64,000 nucleotides of DNA, from the NCBI RefSeq assembly GCF_024494565.1, contig NZ_JANHDN010000004.1, positions 316,121-380,120 on the forward strand. Direction: 5' to 3'. The stretch is from Halorubrum rutilum. Its GTDB lineage: Archaea; Halobacteriota; Halobacteria; Halobacteriales; Haloferacaceae. Position 1 is the first letter of the stretch. The number at the start of each line of letters is the position of its first letter. Position numbers and translations under genes: made by a program. The notes under the pieces were generated by a model. It was not told the DNA's origin. It worked only from the letters and a program-made list of their open reading frames with translations, and ran no database searches. Positions 20,508-28,631 of this stretch are shown here, piece by piece.

Positions 20508-21548
20508 CTACGGTTTTACCAGCACCTTGATCGCCTCGCGCTCGTCCATCATCCGGTACCCCTCGGCGACCCCGTCGAGCCCGACCGTCTCGGTGAAGAC
20601 CGGCGCGGGGTCGAGCGTCCCCTGCAGCACGTCGGCCATCAGCTCCTCGGCGTACGCGCGGACGGGGGCGACGCCCCCGGCGAGCGTGACGTTGTCGCCG
20701 AACAGGCCGAAGGCGTCGAGGCCCTCCTCCTCGACGCCGTACGGCACCCCGATGTAGCCGATCCGACCGCCGGGGCGGACGGCGTCGATCGCGGTGTTCA
20801 TCGCGCTCGCGGCGCCGACGCACTCCATCACGCGGTTCGGCCCGCCGTAGGTCAGCTCCCGAATCCGCTCGACCGCGGCCTCCCCGCGCTCGGAGACGGT
20901 CTCGGTGGCGCCGAACTCCTCGGCGAGTTCGAGCCTGTCCTCGTGGTGGCCCACCGCGATAATTCGCTCGGCGCCGAGCCGGCGCGCGGCGAGGACGCCG
21001 CAGAGCCCGACCGCGCCGTCGCCGACGACGGCCACCGTCGAGCCCGCCTCGACGCCCGCGCTGACGGCCGCGTGGTGGCCGGTCCCCAGCACGTCGGTCA
21101 GGGGTAAAAGCGAGCGGAGCGTCTCCTCGTCGTCGGCGTGGCGGTCGGGGACGCGCACGAGCGTCCCGTCCGCGTGGGTCGACCGGACGTACTCGCCCTG
21201 GCCGCCGCCGTTGTCGCCGCCCCACGAGTCGCCGTTCGCGCAGGAGGTGTGGAGCCCCTTCCGGCAGAACTCGCACTCGCCGCAGGAGATGGCGAACGGC
21301 GCGAGCACGCGGTCGCCGGGGGCGACCGAGGTCACGTCGTCGCCGACCGCCTCGACGATCCCCATCGGCTCGTGGCCGACCGGGGACCCCTCGTCGCGAT
21401 CGCTGTCGCCGCGGTAGAACCAGAGGTCCGAGCCGCAGATCGCGGTGTGAGTCACCCGGACGATCGCGTCGGTCGGGGCCTCGATCTCGGGGCGGGGTCG
21501 CTCTTCGACGTCGATCTCGCCGGGACCGTTGAAGACGGCTGCGCGCAT
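20508..21548 (-). CDS. Zinc-dependent alcohol dehydrogenase, MDR superfamily
   Basis: A 346-residue medium-chain dehydrogenase. The catalytic zinc site is in ICGSDLWFYRG with GHEPMGIVEAVG (near residue 60), and a structural zinc site in CGECEFCRKGLHTSC (near 90). The NAD(P) fold is GSTVAVVGDGAVGLCGVLAA. The DSWGGDNGGGQGEYV insert is typical of the glutathione-independent formaldehyde dehydrogenase-like branch. It oxidises an alcohol or aldehyde; substrate unknown. The start is at MRAAVFNGPGEIDVEE. It is tandem with a second, divergent-sequence dehydrogenase and is separated from it by a short tandem-repeat tract. Confidence 0.88.
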   Translation of the reverse strand: MRAAVFNGPGEIDVEERPRPEIEAPTDAIVRVTHTAICGSDLWFYRGDSDRDEGSPVGHEPMGIVEAVGDDVTSVAPGDRVLAPFAISCGECEFCRKGLHTSCANGDSWGGDNGGGQGEYVRSTHADGTLVRVPDRHADDEETLRSLLPLTDVLGTGHHAAVSAGVEAGSTVAVVGDGAVGLCGVLAARRLGAERIIAVGHHEDRLELAEEFGATETVSERGEAAVERIRELTYGGPNRVMECVGAASAMNTAIDAVRPGGRIGYIGVPYGVEEEGLDAFGLFGDNVTLAGGVAPVRAYAEELMADVLQGTLDPAPVFTETVGLDGVAEGYRMMDEREAIKVLVKP

Positions 21549-21644
21549 GCGGTCCGTTTCCGGCGGGCGAGACAAAAGTGAGAGGGTGACGGAACCCGGT
21601 CGGGGCGGAAATCGGACGATCGATCGGCCGACGGTCGGGCCGGT

Positions 21645-21742
21645 TCGGGTCGGTGGTCGAGTCGGTGCGGTCCAGTGGTCGAGTCGGTGCGGGCCGGTAG
21701 CCGGACCGGTGCGGTCCGGTGGTCGAGTCGATGCGGACCGCG
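21645..21742. repeat. Imperfect tandem repeats between the two dehydrogenase genes
   Basis: Four degenerate copies of a unit like ggtcgagtcggtgcggtcc, spaced by roughly 24 bases, occupy most of the gap. They read open in several frames but encode only Arg/Ser/Gly-rich junk. This is probably a slippage-expanded spacer. Confidence 0.5.
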
Positions 21743-21746
21743 CCGC

Positions 21747-22763
21747 CTACGGCTCCAGGACGACGCGGAACCGCGCCTCGTTGTCGGCCATGCGGTCGTA
21801 CGCGGCGGCGACGTCGTCGAGCGCGTACGTCTCGACCTCGGGGGTGATGTCGCGCAGGGCACTGAACTCAAGGGTGTCCTGCGAGTCGCGGGCGTGGCCC
21901 GACCCCCAGCCCTCGACCGCGCCGCGCGTCCCGACGAGCTGCTGGGCGTCGACCGCCACCGGCTCGCCGGGGATCCCGGCGACGATCACGGAACCGTCGA
22001 TCCCGAGCCCGCCCACGACCGACTCGATGGCGTCGCTCGCGGGCGCGGTCGTGAGGACGGCGCTCGCGCCGCCCAGCTCCGAGAGCCGTTCGGCCGGGTC
22101 CTCCTCGGCGGCGTTCACGAAGTGGTCGGCGCCGAGCTCCCTCGCGAGCGACTCCTTGTCGGGGCTGCGCGAGACCGCGACCGTCTCGTAGCCGGCCGCG
22201 TGGGCGTACTGGACCCCGAGGTGGCCGAGGCCGCCGACGCCGACGACCGCGACGAGGTCGCCGGCCCGGGCGTCCGAGTTGCGCAGGGCGTTGTAGGTCG
22301 TGATCCCGGCGCAGAGCAGCGGCGCGGCGTCGACCGCGTCGAGGGCGTCGGGGATCGCAGCCAGCGCCTCGGCGGGGACCGTCGCGTACTCGGCGTAGCC
22401 GCCGTCGAAGCTCAGGCCGGTGATCTCGGCGTTCTCGCACTGGAGGAACTGCCCGCGGCGACACGGCTCGCAGGTGAAGCAGTGCCCGCCGTGCCAGCCC
22501 GCGCCGACGCGCTCGCCCGGCTCCCACGCCTCGACCGCGTCGCCGACCGCGTCGACCGTCCCGGCGATCTCGTGGCCGGGGACGCGCGGGTAGCTCACGC
22601 CGGGGTACGCCCCCTCCACGACGAACTCGTCGCTGCGGCAGATCCCGCACGCCTCGACGGCGACCCGGACCTCGCCGGGACCGGGCTCGGGGACCGCTCG
22701 CTCTTCGAGTTCGAACTCGGCGCCGGGTTCCGGGACGACCGCGGCTCGCATGGTGTCCGTCAT
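21747..22763 (-). CDS. Zinc-dependent alcohol dehydrogenase, AdhP/CAD-like
   Basis: A 338-residue MDR alcohol dehydrogenase. The catalytic zinc site is ACGICRSDEFV (near residue 38) with GHEIAGTVDAVG. The structural zinc cysteines are in HCFTCEPCRRGQFLQCEN, and the nucleotide fold is VAVVGVGGLGHLGVQYAHAA (near 170). It ends KVVLEP-like (RFRVVLEP), as in the AdhP and cinnamyl-alcohol dehydrogenase branches. It shares only general MDR features with its tandem neighbour, so this is not a recent duplication. It reads away from the pilus locus, with a GC-rich simple-sequence leader region upstream. Confidence 0.88.
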   Translation of the reverse strand: MTDTMRAAVVPEPGAEFELEERAVPEPGPGEVRVAVEACGICRSDEFVVEGAYPGVSYPRVPGHEIAGTVDAVGDAVEAWEPGERVGAGWHGGHCFTCEPCRRGQFLQCENAEITGLSFDGGYAEYATVPAEALAAIPDALDAVDAAPLLCAGITTYNALRNSDARAGDLVAVVGVGGLGHLGVQYAHAAGYETVAVSRSPDKESLARELGADHFVNAAEEDPAERLSELGGASAVLTTAPASDAIESVVGGLGIDGSVIVAGIPGEPVAVDAQQLVGTRGAVEGWGSGHARDSQDTLEFSALRDITPEVETYALDDVAAAYDRMADNEARFRVVLEP

Positions 22764-22992
22764 CGGTGCCCCGTCCGTCCGAGACGGGCAAGAAGTTGGC
22801 GACGGCGGCGAGGCGGTCGGTCGGTGACGGCAGCGAAGCGGTCGGTCGGCGGCGGCGGTGCGGTCGGTGGTGATGGTGGTGAGGCGGCCGGCGACGGCGG
22901 CGGCCCCGCGTTCGTTTCTCCGCGATTAAACATCGAGGTAGTGACAGAAAAGAACCCTTAACCGGGTCAGGCGGTCACCCGCCGATCGAACG

Positions 22993-23052
22993 ATGACGCG
23001 GTCCAGCGACCCGCCGACACGCCGGCGGCGCGGGCGGGAGGTCCGCCCGTGA
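22993..23052 (+). CDS. Possible 19-codon leader ORF before the pilus ATPase
   Basis: An ATG opens a 19-codon frame rich in Arg (TRSSDPPTRRRRGREVRP) whose TGA overlaps the ATPase GTG as GTGA. A weak TATA-like cttaac lies about 33 bases upstream of this ATG. It could be a translationally coupled leader peptide or only the untranslated leader of the ATPase message. No homology is claimed. Confidence 0.25.
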   Translation: MTRSSDPPTRRRRGREVRP

Positions 23053-24770
23053 GCGACGGTCCGACGCTCCGAATCGCCGACGAGTCCGACGGGGACCGGG
23101 ACGGCGCGGTGCCGGCGCCCGTCCCGCCGGACGACCCCGAGGCGTGGTACGCGCCCGAGGTGCGGGCGCAGTACGAGGCCGCGCCGGGCGTCGTCGCCAC
23201 TATGCGCGAGCGCGACGGCGGGCGGTTCGGCTACGACGTGCGGGAGCCGCCGCTGTCGCCCGCCGACGAGGCGGCGCTGGAGCGCGTCCGCGACCACTTC
23301 TCCGCGGTCCGGCACCGCCGCCCGCTCACTCGCGTCGGCGTCGTCGAACGGGCCGAGGCGGGGTTCGAGCCGAAGTACGACCGCGCGCTCGACCGCCTGC
23401 TCGACGCGAGCGCCGCCGCGCGCCGGCGGGTCGGCTACCACGCGCTGCGTGACCTCCGGCTACTCGGCGACGTGACGCCGCTCGCGCTGGACGACCGGAT
23501 CGAGGTGGCCGACGTGGGCGACGAGCGCGAGCTGGTCGTCCACACGGAGACCTTCGCGCCCCTGGAGACGGGGATCGACGCCGACGCCGACTACGTGGAG
23601 CGGGTCGCCGCCGAGCGGCTCGCGCGGTACGCGGTCGGCTTCGCGGGGCTCTCGGTGGACGTGGTCGTCTACCGCGAGCGGCTGCTCGGCTCCGACGCGT
23701 TCGAGACGAAGTACGCGGTGTTGGAACCGGACCTCCTCCCGGGGGACGCGGCGCTGATCGAGGAGTGCAAAGAGCGGATCTGGGAGACGACCGTCGACGG
23801 CGCCGTGGACGACCGCGAGGCGTTCGTCGCCGAGCACGCGCGGCGGTTCCTCTCGCGGCGGCTCACCGCGCGCAACACCCGGGCGTGGCTCGACGCGGCG
23901 GCCCACCGCGTCCGGTCCGCGCTGGCCGACCGCGGGCTCGCCGTGCCGCCGGTCGACTCGCGGTACGCCCGCGACCGGCTCGACGACCTGGCGTACTACG
24001 TGCTCCGCGACTTCGTCGGCGAGGGGATCCTCACGGTCCCGATCCGGGACCCGAACCTGGAGGACGTGGAGGCCAACCGGGTCGGCGAGCGCGTGAAGGT
24101 CGTCCCGCGGGCGTCAGTGCTGCGGGGGGCGGACGCCGAGGGCGACGGCGCCGCGGGGGGCGGGAGCGACCGCGACGCGGCGACCCCCGACGCCGGCGCC
24201 CGAGTCCCCACCAACCTCGCGTTCGAGGACGAGACGACGTTCGTTAACGTCGTCACGGGGCTGGCGGCCCGCGACGGCACCGAGCTCAACGCCTCGACGC
24301 CGTCGGCGAAGGTGAACCTCGACGTGGAGGGGGTCGACGAGACGGTCCGCTGTGCGGTGGCGCTGCCCGTCATCTCCGCCGACGGCCCCCACGTCTCGAT
24401 CCGGAAGCAGAGCCCGGACGCCATGACGCCGGTCGACCTGATCGAGCGGGGGACGCTCTCGGCCGACCTCGTCACGCTGCTGTGGCTGCTGTACGAGCAC
24501 CGCGGCGTCGTCCTCTTCGCCGGGCCGACCGGCGTGGGGAAGACGACGCTGCTCAACGCGCACACCCCCTTAATCCCGTTCGACGACCGGCCGGTGTCGA
24601 TCGACGAGGGCTCCCGGGAGGTGCGGCTCCCGCACGAGACCGGGGTGTCGCTCACGACCCGCGAGCACGAGGAGGCGTACAAGGCCGTGAGCATGTCGGA
24701 GCTGATGACCGAGGCGAACTACCTGAATCCGGACGTCGAGGTGATCGCCGAGATATGTGTATCTGTGTGA
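23049..24770 (+). pseudogene. Type IV pilus assembly ATPase, 5' part, interrupted by the element
   Basis: The first 573 codons of an archaeal GspE/PilB/VirB11-type secretion ATPase. It has the family N-terminal extension, then the N2 domain and Walker A GPTGVGKT (residues 492-499) with SIDEGSREVRLPHETGVSLT. The reading frame is true up to E568 of the Walker B motif, then runs into element DNA and stops after ICVSV. The product lacks everything after Walker B, including the His-box region, so it should be unable to hydrolyse ATP productively. Joined at the 11-base repeat to 29212-29928, the gene reads 803 residues without frame change. The GTG start overlaps an upstream 19-codon frame. Confidence 0.9.
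24744..24754 (+). repeat. Left copy of the integration core (attL)
   Basis: atcgccgagat, in the ATPase reading frame as Ile-Ala-Glu-Ile of Walker B. An identical copy is at 29212-29222. Confidence 0.85.
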
Positions 24771-24896
24771 GTAAGATCTAATTACAGATCGAGTCCCCTT
24801 AGCACTGTACGGCCGTAGCCGCCTCTTGCTGCCGTTGACGTCGACACCACGGCGGTCTCTCGGCGCGGGACGGACGTCGGACGGGCGGGACCGCCG

Positions 24897-25076
24897 TTAG
24901 AAGTGGGAGACCGTCGTCTCCTCGACGTCGACAGGCTCCCGACCCCCGTCGTCGTCAACGAGACGCGAATCGATCGGACGAAATGGATCGACGCCGACAA
25001 TCGTGGTACCGTCGGCGAGTCTGATTGTCTCAGTCACCGTCTCGTCGTCGTCGAGTTCACGGGCATGGTCGAACAT
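24897..25076 (-). CDS. 59-residue acidic protein in the element
   Basis: An ATG-initiated frame of 60 codons with strongly haloarchaeal composition: MFDHARELDDDETVTETI at the start, a strand-like RLADGTTIVGVDPFRP in the middle and VDVEETTVSHF at the end. An in-frame stop lies five codons upstream. A TATA-like stretch (ctgatat) lies about 35 bases before the ATG. I do not recognise a family. It is the gene nearest the left end of the element and the most convincing frame in the 24771-25331 stretch. Confidence 0.55.
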   Translation of the reverse strand: MFDHARELDDDETVTETIRLADGTTIVGVDPFRPIDSRLVDDDGGREPVDVEETTVSHF

Positions 25077-25285
25077 GCACGCCCGTCACTCGGGGGCGGC
25101 AGACATATCAGTATTCTGTAAAGTCGGCGCGACAGATACCGAGTGTGTCGCACGACTGCGACACAACGGCCTTGTTTCTGCGACCTACTCCCGTGAAAAA
25201 TAGCTCGGCAGGAAAGCCCCCGTACGGTGTGGGAGGGCTTCTCGACGGCCGTCTCTGTGGGTCAACCTTAGGGTTAGACGCCCGA

Positions 25286-25316
25286 GACCGCCGTCGCTCG
25301 GCGTCGCACGGCCGTC
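25286..25316 (+). repeat. Left copy of a 31-base direct repeat flanking the nuclease gene
   Basis: Starts gaccgccgtcgctcg and ends gcacggccgtc. It matches 26102-26132 at 29 of 31 positions and lies 15 bases beyond the 3' end of the nuclease gene. Confidence 0.7.
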
Positions 25317-25331
25317 TCTCGCCTCGTCTAC

Positions 25332-26036
25332 TTACATGAAGGTGATGAACACATAAACAAGCAGCACAAGAACAAACCCAACCACAAACACCGCCTTTGC
25401 GACAGCTGCCGTTGCCTTGCCTGACTCCATGGTCCCGTCGCCTGTGAGCGATTGGTACCCCCTCACGCCATCTTCCACCACGCTCGCCAGTTCCTCGAAT
25501 CCATCACCAGTGGGACCGCTACCATCAGCACGGTTATACTGATCTGCTGACGCTCCCTCTCCGTAGTTGGTTTTCTTCTTGTGAATGAACTTGACAGGAG
25601 CGGCATCCGGGTCCATCCCCATTCCCATCTGATTCTCATAGTCGTTCTTCAGTTTCCGCCACCCATCCATGTCATCAATCCCGCAGGCAAGTGCAATCAC
25701 ATGAGTATACTCTTTCTGGTACTCCTCGATCTGCCCTCGAAGCTTCTTTGTTTGGCTGTTGCTAAGGTCACGCTTCATTTCGATTCCAATATCACCGTTC
25801 ACCACAACGTCACCATTAACGTTACCGTGCTCACGCTCAACTACGATCTCCTCAGTAGGGCCGAGCATCATGTCGTTTCCCGAATTGAGCCGTTGATCCA
25901 AGTACTCCTGTAACTCGTTTTGGAACTTTGACTCATGTCCGTATGCTTCGGAGGGAGTCCAGTCCTCAATCGCTGAGGACACTTTGCTGGCTAACTGTTG
26001 GTTGTTGCCAAGGAACATTTTGTGTTGGCCCAACAT
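25332..26036 (-). CDS. Membrane-anchored PD-(D/E)XK-like nuclease
   Basis: A 234-residue protein. Residues 35-110 fit the restriction-endonuclease-like fold: helix with Glu41 (KFQNELQEYL), Asp82 then Glu86-x-Lys88 in GDIGIEMKRD, and Gln102 in LRGQIEEYQKEY. A strand THVIALACGI follows. A flexible region (about 150-205) leads to one C-terminal transmembrane helix (VFVVGFVLVLLVYVFITF, 215-232) with no export signal, so the nuclease domain should face the cytoplasm. It may be a defence or exclusion effector; the active-site assignment rests on motif spacing. An alternative ATG six codons in (MFLGNN) is possible. Confidence 0.6.
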   Translation of the reverse strand: MLGQHKMFLGNNQQLASKVSSAIEDWTPSEAYGHESKFQNELQEYLDQRLNSGNDMMLGPTEEIVVEREHGNVNGDVVVNGDIGIEMKRDLSNSQTKKLRGQIEEYQKEYTHVIALACGIDDMDGWRKLKNDYENQMGMGMDPDAAPVKFIHKKKTNYGEGASADQYNRADGSGPTGDGFEELASVVEDGVRGYQSLTGDGTMESGKATAAVAKAVFVVGFVLVLLVYVFITFM

Positions 26037-26101
26037 GACAGCGACATGTACTTAATCGTACTGGACCGCGAGTCAACTGCAAACTCGCACTACATCCACT
26101 T

Positions 26102-26132
26102 GACCGCCGTCGCTCGTCGTTGCACGGCCGTC
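26102..26132 (+). repeat. Right copy of the 31-base direct repeat
   Basis: Differs from 25286-25316 at two positions. It lies about 65 bases upstream of the nuclease start, so the pair brackets the whole gene as an 816-base cassette. Confidence 0.7.
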
Positions 26133-26142
26133 GACCGCGGTG

Positions 26143-26183
26143 TTAACCAACACTCGGCGGTGATAGGTCCGACTGTTGGTTAA
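26143..26183. repeat. Perfect 10-base inverted repeat in the element
   Basis: Arms ttaaccaaca (26143-26152) and tgttggttaa (26174-26183) are separated by 21 bases. It could be an operator for divergent control, a hairpin terminator for the HNH gene transcript, or a replication/recombination site. Confidence 0.55.
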
Positions 26184-26446
26184 GACAACTGACGGCCCTC
26201 ACTCTGCGGGTGACCGATATGCGACGAAAGTGGGGGCGCGACGATGGGCGACTGATACGCAACGTGATAGGTATCCGGGCGTCGACATGGGACCGCCTTG
26301 GTTGGCGCGTGTGCGGAAATCGCGCGCTCACGCTCCACATACACTATTGTCACATGCAGTATACCGATGTGCGGCGCCAAGCACACAGACATCGGTCCGG
26401 CCAGCGCATGCGCGGACGTCCGGGTGACGCGCGTGAAGCGGCGAAA

Positions 26447-27370
26447 TCAGATTTTAGCGATTTGCTCGTTGTGATACCGCAGGAATTCCTCGTCAATATC
26501 GTGGTCCGGAGCGACCTCTAATGTACTTCCGTCAGTATCTGACTGAGTGTGCGTTATTTCCAAGCTCATAGGGTCGACACGGATCATTCCGTAGTCAAAA
26601 TCGGCATGATGGTTCGGACAGAGGACCAGAATGTTCCGCCTGTTGTCGGGGCCTTCATGCGGTCGGCCGAGCGGCTTGAGATGATGCGCCTCTGAGTATG
26701 TATCGCTAGGGGACTTGAGACGTGTGTCGCCGCAGACCATACACACGTCATCGTACGTTTCTTTCATTTCCCGAGTCAGAGTTGTGTCTCGTATTGGTCG
26801 CGTCGACTCCGTACGTGTTCGGTCTGGTTGCTCATAGTCGGCTGGTTGATTGTCCTCCTCAATCTCTGTCTCAAGCACATCACGCAGACGGGATTTGCTC
26901 GACTCCGAGATACTGTGAGATAGCAGATGACTCACGTATGCTTCAATCACCTCCTCGCTCCCGATGGCAGTCCCCATAATGTGCGGCGTCTCAAGCGGGA
27001 AATCACCCGTCCAGTCTTCCCTAAAGGGTGTACTTAGCTCTCTTTCAGGTTGTCCCCGACAGTAAAGGATCCATTCGTAGTCCAACATTTCACCGTCGTG
27101 ATCCCGCCACGAATCTGCTAATATCGATTGGTCGGTAACGCGTCTGGCCTCTTCAAACGTCCAAATACCACGGACGCCTATACCCTTCTCACGTACTATG
27201 AACAAGTCACCCGGGTCAAGCCTTGACGGGTCTGGGGAACGGCCCCCTTCAGGTATTCCATGCCACGGCTCACCAAGGTGGTGATCAGGATGCTTTGTCC
27301 CGTCGGTCGGCCCTCGAACGCAGTGATCCCAGTGCGATTCCAGCGTGTTCAAAACCCAAGCATTAGCCAT
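26447..27370 (-). CDS. EVE/PUA-like plus HNH endonuclease, probable modification-dependent restriction enzyme
   Basis: A 307-residue protein. The N-terminal 130 residues start ANAWVLNTLESHW and contain PGDLFIVREKGIGVRGIWTF, resembling EVE/PUA-superfamily readers of modified bases. The C-terminal HNH domain has CMVCG (Cys210, Cys213), EAHHLKPLGRPHEGPDN and ILVLCPNHHADFDYG, giving the catalytic His and a CxxC...CxxH zinc site. This arrangement is known in type IV enzymes that cut modified DNA. The EVE assignment is weaker than the HNH. The start is the ATG of MANAWVLN, about 27 bases after a TATA-like ttttactt; the frame stays open 52 codons upstream, but that part looks non-coding. Confidence 0.7.
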   Translation of the reverse strand: MANAWVLNTLESHWDHCVRGPTDGTKHPDHHLGEPWHGIPEGGRSPDPSRLDPGDLFIVREKGIGVRGIWTFEEARRVTDQSILADSWRDHDGEMLDYEWILYCRGQPERELSTPFREDWTGDFPLETPHIMGTAIGSEEVIEAYVSHLLSHSISESSKSRLRDVLETEIEEDNQPADYEQPDRTRTESTRPIRDTTLTREMKETYDDVCMVCGDTRLKSPSDTYSEAHHLKPLGRPHEGPDNRRNILVLCPNHHADFDYGMIRVDPMSLEITHTQSDTDGSTLEVAPDHDIDEEFLRYHNEQIAKI

Positions 27371-27669
27371 ATTACATGCTCTTACTGACTCAAGTAAAAC
27401 GCTGTGCAAAAGCTCGGCCTGAACGACGCGCCTACCGCCATAGAGATCAGTCGACCTCGCACAGCCTCCGTCAAGGCATGAGAACATCCTCATATCGGCG
27501 TGTATTGACGCGCTAAGACGAGTCAACCGCTACCGAGAGGGAAACATCGTATAGAGTCGGAATCCGCTCAGCGCGCCGTTACAGACGTATCTCGAACCGC
27601 AGTATAGACGCCCGACACCTCGAACTCGGGACAGTCGCCGAGAGGCGTTTCAATCGCCCACAACCGCTG
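27371..27669. other. Gap between recombinase and HNH genes
   Basis: About 300 bases holding the promoter of the HNH gene (TATA-like ttttactt on the minus strand near 27398). No separate gene is visible. Confidence 0.5.
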
Positions 27670-28629
27670 TCACTCCTCAAATGTTGGGTTTGCTTCTCGA
27701 TATGCCTCACGGGCTTCTTTGTCAGTGATCTTCAGGTACACTTCTGTTTGGGAAATGTCCGTATGGCCCATCAGCTGCTGGAGGTACCGTATATCGACGC
27801 CCTCCTCCAACATCCGAACCGCAAACGTATGTCGAAGAGTATGAGGCGTCACCTTCCGCCGTGGATTACCGCTCGCATCGTGGTACATTACTTCTTGAAT
27901 CCCCGCTTCCTCGGCGGCTTTTTTGATGATCTCACCGATACGGTTGGGTGACAGTTGCTCAGACTGTTCCGTCACGAACAGATACTCACTGCGCTGCGCA
28001 GGCTTGTTACTCGCCCGATACTTGTCGAGCCACAGATCAAGCTCAGGCGACAAGTCAGAATACGGAACAGTGCGGACCTTCTGTTTCTTGTCATCTCGAA
28101 GGGTAACAGCCCGCTTGTCGCGGTCAATATCATCTAACTTGATACTCGTAACTTCGTTTCGTCTCGCCCCGACCTGAATCATCAGTTTTACGAGTAGTTC
28201 GTTACGAACCTTCGGCGCGGGGACGCTCTCACGTAGCTTCCGAGTCTCCTCGGCCTCCAGATAAACAACACCTTCCTTGTCGGCAAACTCTTGTTTCCTC
28301 GTGGTGGTACCATAGCTGTCGACATATCTTCCGATATTCGCATTTTTGACAGGATTATCTTGACGATCCGTATAGCCAAGATCGATCGCCGCATCAAACA
28401 TTTCCGATAGCGTCTGCTTCGTGCCGACAAGTGAGTGAGGGGCGAGCCCGCGGTCATCTTCGCTGTTTAGGAAGTCAACGACATCACCTGTATCCGCCTT
28501 AAGTGGGGAGCCCTCACCGTTCTCTTCCCACCAGCTGCTAAACTGTCGAAGTCGGCTCACACGAGCGTCGCTGGGGCCGCTCACTATTTTCGGGGCGATA
28601 CTGTCGACGTCATCGTGTAGTCCGTCCAT
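27670..28629 (-). CDS. Tyrosine recombinase/integrase (XerC/D-like)
   Basis: A 319-residue site-specific recombinase. It has an N-terminal SAM-like core-binding domain (about residues 15-115) and a catalytic domain with Arg156 in QVGARRNEV, HTLRH (His263, Arg266), His289 in LMGHTDIS and nucleophile Tyr298 in QTEVYLK; a hairpin Lys is near 182. All catalytic residues are present, so it should be active. It lies two bases after the regulator gene and is surely co-transcribed with it. Unlike SSV-type archaeal integrases, its gene is not split by integration. It most likely catalysed insertion at the Walker B site. Confidence 0.9.
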   Translation of the reverse strand: MDGLHDDVDSIAPKIVSGPSDARVSRLRQFSSWWEENGEGSPLKADTGDVVDFLNSEDDRGLAPHSLVGTKQTLSEMFDAAIDLGYTDRQDNPVKNANIGRYVDSYGTTTRKQEFADKEGVVYLEAEETRKLRESVPAPKVRNELLVKLMIQVGARRNEVTSIKLDDIDRDKRAVTLRDDKKQKVRTVPYSDLSPELDLWLDKYRASNKPAQRSEYLFVTEQSEQLSPNRIGEIIKKAAEEAGIQEVMYHDASGNPRRKVTPHTLRHTFAVRMLEEGVDIRYLQQLMGHTDISQTEVYLKITDKEAREAYREANPTFEE

Positions 28630-28631
28630 CG

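Larger units (their letters stand above)
26037..26446. other. Non-coding stretch inside the element
   Basis: About 410 bases without a convincing gene. It contains the right 31-base direct repeat and a perfect 10-base inverted repeat (26143-26183). Short plus-strand frames here lack acidic composition. Confidence 0.5.

Noticed and set aside
26176..26521. Plus-strand frames of 83 and 103 residues inside the element
   Set aside because: They are Arg/His-rich, run into the HNH gene on the other strand and lack haloarchaeal bias.
27371..27526. Longer N-terminus for the HNH protein
   Set aside because: The 52 extra codons are open but cysteine- and Arg-rich, and a TATA-like box sits 27 bases before the internal ATG.
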